Origin: Leucogyrophana mollusca
Lineage: Eukaryota > Basidiomycota > Agaricomycetes > Boletales
Assembly (NCBI GenBank): GCA_021014945.1
Contig: MU266492.1
Span: 1-63,696, forward strand
Direction: 5' to 3'
Length of the DNA stretch: 63,696 nucleotides
A model generated the notes under the pieces. It searched no databases. It worked only from the letters and a program-made list of their open reading frames with translations, and was not told the DNA's origin. Positions 56,998-63,696 of the stretch are shown here, piece by piece (position 1 is the stretch's first letter; the number at the start of each line of letters is the position of its first letter). Position numbers and translations under genes: made by a program.

Positions 56998-59115
56998 CCA
57001 TCACAACGTACCTTTTGGGATGGAAGATAACGCCAGGTGGAACACACTGCGCCCGGGAATGGATCTGCGTTCCTTACAGATGCCATCAGCTACATTTGGG
57101 CGTTGCACAGAGCTGAAGCTATTTTTGACTGACCTTCCAACGTAATTTCCCAGTCGACCTTATCGTGAACCATAAGATTCAAGAAAGAGAGCCGTACGTG
57201 ATGGCGGAGCAGTCCGTTGATGAAAGGCGGAGCGCAGAAGTAACCGAAGCTTCGCTGGTCCCCATCTTACGCCGCGCCCCGGGTTACAGCAAGAAGATAC
57301 TTAAAGTCTATGGAGCGCTTCCAAAAGCCGCTATCTCCTCTGCGATCACGTGACAATTTGAATAAGTTTCAACTTCACGGGTTTGGGATGTCAGGCAAGC
57401 CGTCCGAGGACTCCTGCACAGCGAATGTGCTCCACAAGCAGTGTAGCATTAGTAGTGCAGCACGGTCCAGAAAGCCGCGCATTACCACGGGCGATAAGTT
57501 GCACATGGACATGTTCCGTGTATGCCGGCAGAGGTGGGACAAAAATACCCGAGCGGTACTAGCCTTGACTTGGCCTTTGGGTATCCATTATTTCAGACAC
57601 CAAGACCAAGATTACTTGTGGGGGACTGTAAGATTATTGGATTATGGGCTCCCCATGGTGAGGCGCGACGGTCTGCGTATAACGCACGCACCTCCTGACA
57701 ACTAGAAAATGCCGCGTGACCAACGAAGCAAAGGCTTGGAAGCTCGGAGCCGCAGAAGTCAACCACGACAACCAGTCAATACATAACTCAAGCTTTGATG
57801 CCAGTACGCACCTCCTATAAAGGAAAGGTCGAGGGGATGTATTCTTGTGTGGGTATCGTCACAGAGGTATGAAGCGTATTGAGACGTGATAAGCGTTGTG
57901 GGAGGTCGCAGGATGGATGCGGAAGCGGTTCTCCAAGTCAATCTGTCTCGACGCAGAAGCAAGCTAATCAGGAACATCTCTGTCATGTGCCTCACACGAA
58001 GTCCAAGACTCAGGCCTCAGGGGACGAGTTGTTCATGGACTCAACTAACAGCGGGAACGACGCGAATGGCTTGATCAGATACAAGTAGCGGCACAACGGG
58101 CCATGAACCCCGACTGCAGGTTAATTTTCTGGACCAGGAATGTCACACGCCAAGTTAGCAACGTCCCTTGACTCTGGAGTAAATTGTCGACTCGCTCACC
58201 CCCTTGAAGCTGAAGAGTCAGGTGCAAATCTTTGCTCGACATATACACGCAGAGACACACTGGCCCCATGCGGAAATGTGCCATGCGGAAGGAGCGCAAT
58301 GTCCACGAGATATGTCGACATGTGCCGGGATTTTGTTACGCCTGTCAATTGATTGTGTCCTCACCAGATTGAACCACATGCAGCCGCGGTGCGGCTGGTG
58401 CTCGGTGAATATCTCGGAGGCGAAATACGACTGGGGACACTGCCGACACATCGTCCCACTAAGGCCTACATCGGCCACCATTGCCGCGGTTTTATGTGTA
58501 CTAAAGCTTCCAAGTTGGCATGATGGACACGTAAGTAATTACTATTGTTACTGGTCTCTTCCAGTGTTACGCTGAACAGACGATGATCCTATTCGGACGT
58601 GGTAAGGGCTGTCTGAATGCCCATCATAATGACAGGAGTACCAGATGCACTCCATATGAACCAGTCTCTACAAGCGTGGAACTATGGTGTGCATATGGCG
58701 TCGAAGATCGCAGGGGATCGAGATGCCAGAAAGAACGGACGGGCGGAGCACCGGCATCAACCCAGTACGGAAGTGGGCCATGTGCAACCAACTCCGGCGA
58801 GTGCCTCCAAGTCACCGATGTGGCACTGAAACTGGTCAAAGATAAGCACGTGAAAATGGGAAATTCGGTTTCCTGCCGGCCGGTGCCTTTCGGAAGCCTG
58901 TAAATGGAAATCCCCAAGCCACATGTCAGGGGAAAAAGTCAAAATTTTGGAAGGTGCTGATCCCGATTTGAGGGATCGGCAAGTCCTCCTCGGCTACGCC
59001 AAACACGTCTGGTGCTATGTTCTTTTCGCGTATAGTGCACATGCGCCTGTAACATACAAAAGGCGGTTCGTTGTCTGACAGGAAATTAGGTCTTTCACCC
59101 TCTCCGTCGTCCACA
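56998..59115. other. Divergent interval between OPT paralogs B and C, no gene recognised
   Basis: About 2.1 kb upstream of both transporters. Open frames are all short and family-less. Likely regulatory plus decayed sequence. Confidence 0.45.
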
Positions 59116-62023
59116 ATGTCGACGCACGAACACACCAGCGTTGGCTCCTTCGAGAAATCCGATGCGGAGAAAGTCAACGGTACGCCAAGGCCTGTTTTGT
59201 GTTGCTAATTTGTTCAACGAACCAAATCTACTCCAGCGGTCATCGAGACTTTACCCTTGGCTAACTTTGACGATCCAAACATTGATCAAGATGAAGCCAT
59301 CGTTGGTGTTCTTGGTGCGCTTCTCTCTCTCAACGATGTGCCATTCGCTTTGTTCACCCACTGCTCTAAGAGGACGACTCACCATACCCTGAAGTTCGTT
59401 CAGCGGTAGCCAACACGGACGATACATCGATGCCCGTCAACACAATACGGGCCTGGGTCATGGGTGATCTTTTTTTTTTGGCACTGTACACTGATACAAT
59501 GCTGATGTCTGTGGTGGCAGGTTTTATATGGGCGATAGTTGTTCCTGGGTTAAATCAGTTCTTCTACTTCCGATACCCCTCTGTCAGCATCACAGGGATT
59601 GTAGCACAGTTGCTCGCTTTCCCAATGGGCCGTGCGTGGGCGCGTCTGGTTCCGGATGTGAAAGTATTCGGAACATCCCTCAACCCTGGCCCATTCACGA
59701 TCAAGGAGCACGTACTAATCACTATCATGGCAAGCGTTGGTTCTACGTCTGCATATGCTGTAGGTGTTGGCCCCGGTTGTATGGTGCTTCCGGTCGTTAA
59801 ATACAACATCTAGACCGACATCGTTGCTGTTCAGCGAACGTATTACCACCAAATTTTCAACTTTAGCTGTGAGTATCGGTGCTAACGCAGTTTGAATTCA
59901 CATTTATTACTGCCTCTTCTATAGACCAGTGGTTGATTGTGATGTCAACGCAAATGGTAGGATTCTCTCTGGGAGGAGTCATGCGCCGATTCCTCGTTCA
60001 GCCTCCATCAATGAGTATGTAGCACTATTGTCGCACTGTCCAGATCTCGAATGCTGATTTACCTTTAGTATGGCCTGCCAATCTGGTCACTTGTGCCTTA
60101 TTCAACACGTTGCACGCTCAGGTGCGTTTCTCATGTTATTTGCACACTCACTCCTCATGCATGCATGCCTTTAGGTTTACACTGGTGTTGGCACTCGAGG
60201 CGGTGTTTCTCGTGAACGATTCTTTACCTATGTTTTCTTTGGCTCGTGCGCTTGGTACTTCATCCCCGGATACCTCTTCCAAGCGCTCAGTGTCTTCTCG
60301 TGGGTATGCTGGATCGCCCCGAACAACGTTCTGGTCAATCAACTCTTCGGCTACGAAAGTGGGCTCGGCATGAGCTTGCTAACATTCGATTGGGCGCAAA
60401 TCAATTATATTGCCCAGAGCCCTCTTGCCTCTCCGTGGTGGTCAGAAGCCAACGTCCTTGCCGGCTTCATCGCGTTTTACTGGTTCCTCACCCCCCTTCT
60501 GTACTACACCAACACCTGGTATAGCAAGTACTTGCCGATACTATCTCGTTTGTCCTACGACAACACCGGCGCGGAATATAACGTTACCGCCATTCTCAAT
60601 CCCGACATGACTTTCAATGCCACTGCATACGAGGCGTACAGCCCTCTTTTCCTTTCCACCACGTTTGCTGTTTCCTATGGCTTATCGTTCGCCTCGATCA
60701 CCGCGACTATCATGCATGCCGTCCTTTTCTTCCGCAAGCAAATCTGGACACAATCACGCCGCTCTATGCATGAACAGGACGATATCCACGCTCGCCTCAT
60801 GTCTAAATATCGTCAGGTGCCAGATTGGTGGTATGTGGTGATGTTTGTGGTCACCTTCGTCATGGGGATCATAGTCATCGAAGTGTGGCCGACAAACTTC
60901 CCTGTATGGGGCTTCGTCGTCGCACTGCTTATCGCATTCTTCTACATCGTTCCGATCGGCATGATTCAAGCCATCACCAATCAACAAATCGGGTTGAACG
61001 TCGTCACCGAGCTCGTCGTGGGCTACGCCATTCCAGGACGCCCTCTCGCTATGATGATGTTCAAAACATGGGGTTACATCACAATGGCACAAGCCTTGCA
61101 GTTTGCTTCCGATTTCAAACTCGGTCATTACATGAAGATTCCTCCTCGGACCATGTTCTGGGCTCAAGTCAGCGCGTCCGTCGTTTCTGCAACTGTCCAG
61201 CTTGGTGTACAATCGTGGATGTTTACCAATATTCCTGACATGTGCGACCCGAAGCAAAAGGATGGCTTCGTATGCCCAAGCACGGGAGTATTTGGTACCG
61301 CGTCCGTCATTGTGAGTTACATGCTTTATGGGTGTTTCCTTCTGCTAACTGACACTCAATAGTGGGGTGTCATCGGGCCACAACGCCAATTCTCATCTGG
61401 CCAACTTTACAATGGCCTAATGTACTTCTTCCTCCTTGGCGCGGTGTGTCCTGTCGTCACTTGGCTCATTACGCTCAAGTACCCAAACAGCTGGGTCCGT
61501 TACGTCAAGTATATACTCCATTCTATGCCAGTATCGAGATGTTGACCATTGTTGCCCAGCTTCCCTGTCATTTTCACCGGCACAGGTCTCATGCCCCCCG
61601 CAACTGCTGTCAACTACATTCCCTGGGTGATCGTAGGTTTCATCTTCCAGTATGTTATCCGTCGGCATCACTTTTCTTGGTGGACGAAATATAACTGTGG
61701 GTTTCGGTGTTCACTATGTGTTCGGCTGTTACTGATAGCGACTGATTCGTTAGATGTGCTTTCTGCCGGTCTCGATGCTGGCCTCGCCTTTGCTATCGTG
61801 CTCATCTTCTTCATTCTTCAATTCCCGAAGGATGGCACTATTGGCGAAAACACCGTTGCAAAGTGGTGGGGGAATAACGTATTCCTTAACACGTTGGATG
61901 GCCAAGGTGTTAGCTACTACCCGCTCCCTGCAAGTGGCACATTTGGGTGAGTCGACTCTTCTTCTACTACATGAACGAATAAATCTGACGGCATATCCTC
62001 TTTGCAGACCATCGACTTGGTAA
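59116..62023 (+). CDS. OPT-family oligopeptide transporter, paralog C
   Basis: ATG 59116: MSTHEHTSVGSFEKSDAEKV. Splicing gives [76 protein letters not shown] (NPG motif), [116 protein letters not shown] (KIPPR motif), IFTGTGLMPPATAVNYIPWV, and a final exon PSTW with stop at 62021-62023. All junctions checked stay open. Same proton-coupled peptide uptake role expected as paralogs A and B. Head to head with paralog B. Confidence 0.92.
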
Positions 62024-62338
62024 CTGTGTGCTTCTGCTTAAATGATGTACGATCTGGTGTATACACTAGCTTTACGATGATATATGTATACAGTATCTCT
62101 CTCAATCGATATCCACGTCACGACCGTGTGTGAGGGAGAGTGAATTGGCTTTTGGGTACATCACTGACGTCAGTAAGTATCGTGGTCGTAGTAGTCGTAG
62201 TACTTATGGGCGACATCGGTATCATTCCTGAGCAGAGCGCCGTTTGCAAAACATACTGTTGTCTGCTAATAGCTATCGACAACCGACGGGAACACGAAAC
62301 CAGAACTACTAATCAGGCTCCACCCCTCCGTTCGTCCA

Positions 62339-62900
62339 TCAGCACGGACAAGGCTGGCAATGCTTGCCGTATGTCAACGTTTCCTCCCTTTGCCTCTTAC
62401 TACGAACGCTCCCCTTCGAGGAGGCGCCAAACCGTTCCCGTTCCCATTTCCGTTTCCGGGGGATGCCGGGGTTCGGCGGACAGTACGTGATATTCTTCTC
62501 CTCACCCTCGTCCGAAAAGTCCGGTGTATCGCTAGCAAACTCGGCCTGGCCCATCGTTCGTGTTCTCCGGCACTCCACATCGTACCGCCCATATTTCGAC
62601 CGAGGCAAAGCCGCGCCGTCCGCCCTAAGGTTTTCAGGCATGAGGTAGAAGAATGTGGTGGCAAGGCAGGCGCCCCCGACGACATCGGTGGGGCAGTGGT
62701 GTGTGGGATACATCGTGCTCCAATACAGCAACTCGGTATATCGCCATGCATAACGCGTTATATCCGGGAAGAACTGGGAGATGAAGAGCACCTCTATGTA
62801 GTCTTGCCCATGTGGCGTGCAGGCCCCGAGGTATACAGCCTGTACTGGGCTGGTGACCGGAGACGGCTCGATCGGCGGTCACCACCGAGGTCACCAGACC
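62339..62900 (-). pseudogene. Remnant of an inositol-phosphorylceramide synthase catalytic subunit (AUR1-like)
   Basis: The minus-strand frame ending at 62339 contains EVLFISQFFPDITRYAWRYT, ELLYWSTMYPTHHCPTDVVG and GACLATTFFYLMPENLR. This is the last PAP2-type active-site block (THHY.xDVVGG in functional enzymes; here the Tyr is Cys). The preceding active-site block (PRGLHATWA, expected around SLHAxWA) is present near 62810-62830 but in a different frame from EVLFISQ, with no intron to reconcile them. Further upstream the similarity dissolves. The C-terminal tail is basic and Ser-rich. Functional AUR1 makes inositol phosphorylceramide in the Golgi; this copy looks dead. Confidence 0.6.
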
Positions 62901-63463
62901 AAAGCGGTACCCGGTGGTACGGTCTATGGCATACGGCGGTCCTGTACTCGTGCAACATCAAGAAGATTGTCTACCGTTGTGGTAGTTTCCGTCCACAAAC
63001 AATATTTGAAAGGCGTCGGGGTGAATATTTGGGCGGCGACATTGTTAGGAGAAAGTTGCAAAACATACCATCCAGCAGAGTCTCAGTCGCCAAGCGTGTT
63101 ACCCCGTGTTCCGAATGCCCGTTCCATACACAACAATCCGAGGTGCGGTGACCTTAGGGATCCACTGAGGGTGGTCCAAGATGGTAGGCGGGTGTGGTAC
63201 ATTTACAGTGATGTTCTCTCGACTTGGGGCGTTGTCGCAACCGTGATTACCGTCCGCTGTTCATAGGTCTGCCTCGGTTTCAGCCGAACTGACGAGCACG
63301 GGTGCATGCGGCACCACACAAGTTTGAATCCGGATCCGGATTTAAGGTCTCGGATGACATTGCTGCCATGAGGAGGTCAGCATCGGACGAAGAGTAGGAC
63401 TGGTGTTGCTAGGACCCCTGATAATAGGTGGGGAGGCCCGTTCCCAATTTTCGAGAATAGGCC

Positions 63464-63602
63464 TTTTTTTGTCCGGATAGAATCTCGAAAATTCGGCTTT
63501 TTTGTCCGGACAGAATCGGGCCTACCCCCCCCTCGAGGCAGTTTTTGTCCGGATTGGCGGAACTGGCCTCACAGAGGCCAGATTTTGTCCGGATTCGCGG
63601 AA
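63464..63602. repeat. Interspersed short repeat, four copies of a tttttgtccgga core
   Basis: The core (t)ttttgtccgga occurs near 63465-63477, 63498-63510, 63541-63552 and 63582-63593. Copies 3 and 4 are followed by ggcggaactggcc or cgcggaactggcc; copies 1 and 2 neighbour tcgaaaattcggc or tcgagaataggcc. No coding frame is associated. Could be a transposon terminal region or a local tandem array. Confidence 0.6.
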
Positions 63603-63696
63603 CTGGCCTACATTTCGTCAAGGATAGATGCATACAAGCATAAGACACTAATAAGCTGCCCCCGGGAGCTAGGGGGCGCTCCGAAAACTAATCTAC

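Noticed and set aside
60754..61257. 167-codon minus-strand open frame
   Set aside because: Antisense of a conserved OPT exon; the same shadow appears opposite paralog B at 54838-55296.
62360..63151. 263-codon plus-strand open frame
   Set aside because: Overlaps the AUR1-like remnant on the opposite strand, where real family motifs are seen; the plus frame has none.
1..63696. tRNA, rRNA, CRISPR arrays, intact transposases or a secondary-metabolite cluster
   Set aside because: Looked for by eye; no recognisable tRNA fold, repeat-spacer array, transposase or reverse transcriptase motif, or adjacent core biosynthetic enzymes. A tRNAscan or RepeatMasker run would be decisive.

Overview
The window is nuclear DNA of a filamentous basidiomycete, most likely an Agaricomycete (mushroom). 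Almost every recognisable gene is split by many short (about 40-70 bp) GT-AG introns. The gene set fits too: condensin SMC2, exosome Rrp45, mitochondrial HSP60, fungal OPT peptide transporters, mushroom-type beta-trefoil lectin-like proteins and fungal DUF262 proteins. There are no operons, rRNA genes, CRISPR arrays or intact transposons that I could support. Gene limits below were set by joining exons by eye, so terminal codons are firmer than some internal junctions.

Layout. 0-5.3 kb: 3'-truncated MTO1/GidA tRNA-modification gene (-) with a minisatellite in one intron, then a flavin monooxygenase with an N-terminal NTF2-like domain (+). 5.8-9.5 kb: two nearly identical lectin-like genes arranged head to head as an inverted duplication. 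9.9-16.4 kb: small secreted cysteine-containing protein, farnesyl diphosphate synthase, HSP60 and an acidic hypothetical protein, all (-). 18.3-22.5 kb: a probably broken gene, a 2-Cys peroxiredoxin (+), and Rrp45 (-) / TRM112 (+) sharing a 211-bp divergent promoter. 23.2-27.4 kb: F-box protein and a single-pass membrane protein with a PPPY tail (-).

28.6-62.0 kb carries three paralogous oligopeptide transporters (A -, B -, C +). Between them lie two paralogous DUF262 (GmrSD N-terminal-like) proteins, an FCP1/NIF-type HAD protein, a 77-residue ORF, a GPI-anchored six-hairpin glycosidase-like protein, condensin SMC2 and the KISH secretory protein. The right end holds a frameshifted remnant of an inositol-phosphorylceramide synthase (AUR1-like) gene and a small interspersed repeat.

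Most of the window is housekeeping: tRNA modification and methylation cofactor, RNA decay, chromosome condensation, mitochondrial folding, isoprenoid synthesis and the secretory pathway. The accessory part is made of recent duplications (lectins, OPTs, DUF262). The pair of DUF262 proteins is the best candidate for undescribed biology: both keep the restriction-enzyme-like DGxQR and YQR..VW motifs and the same unusual exon structure including a 16-nt micro-exon, but carry long disordered tails instead of the bacterial nuclease half.
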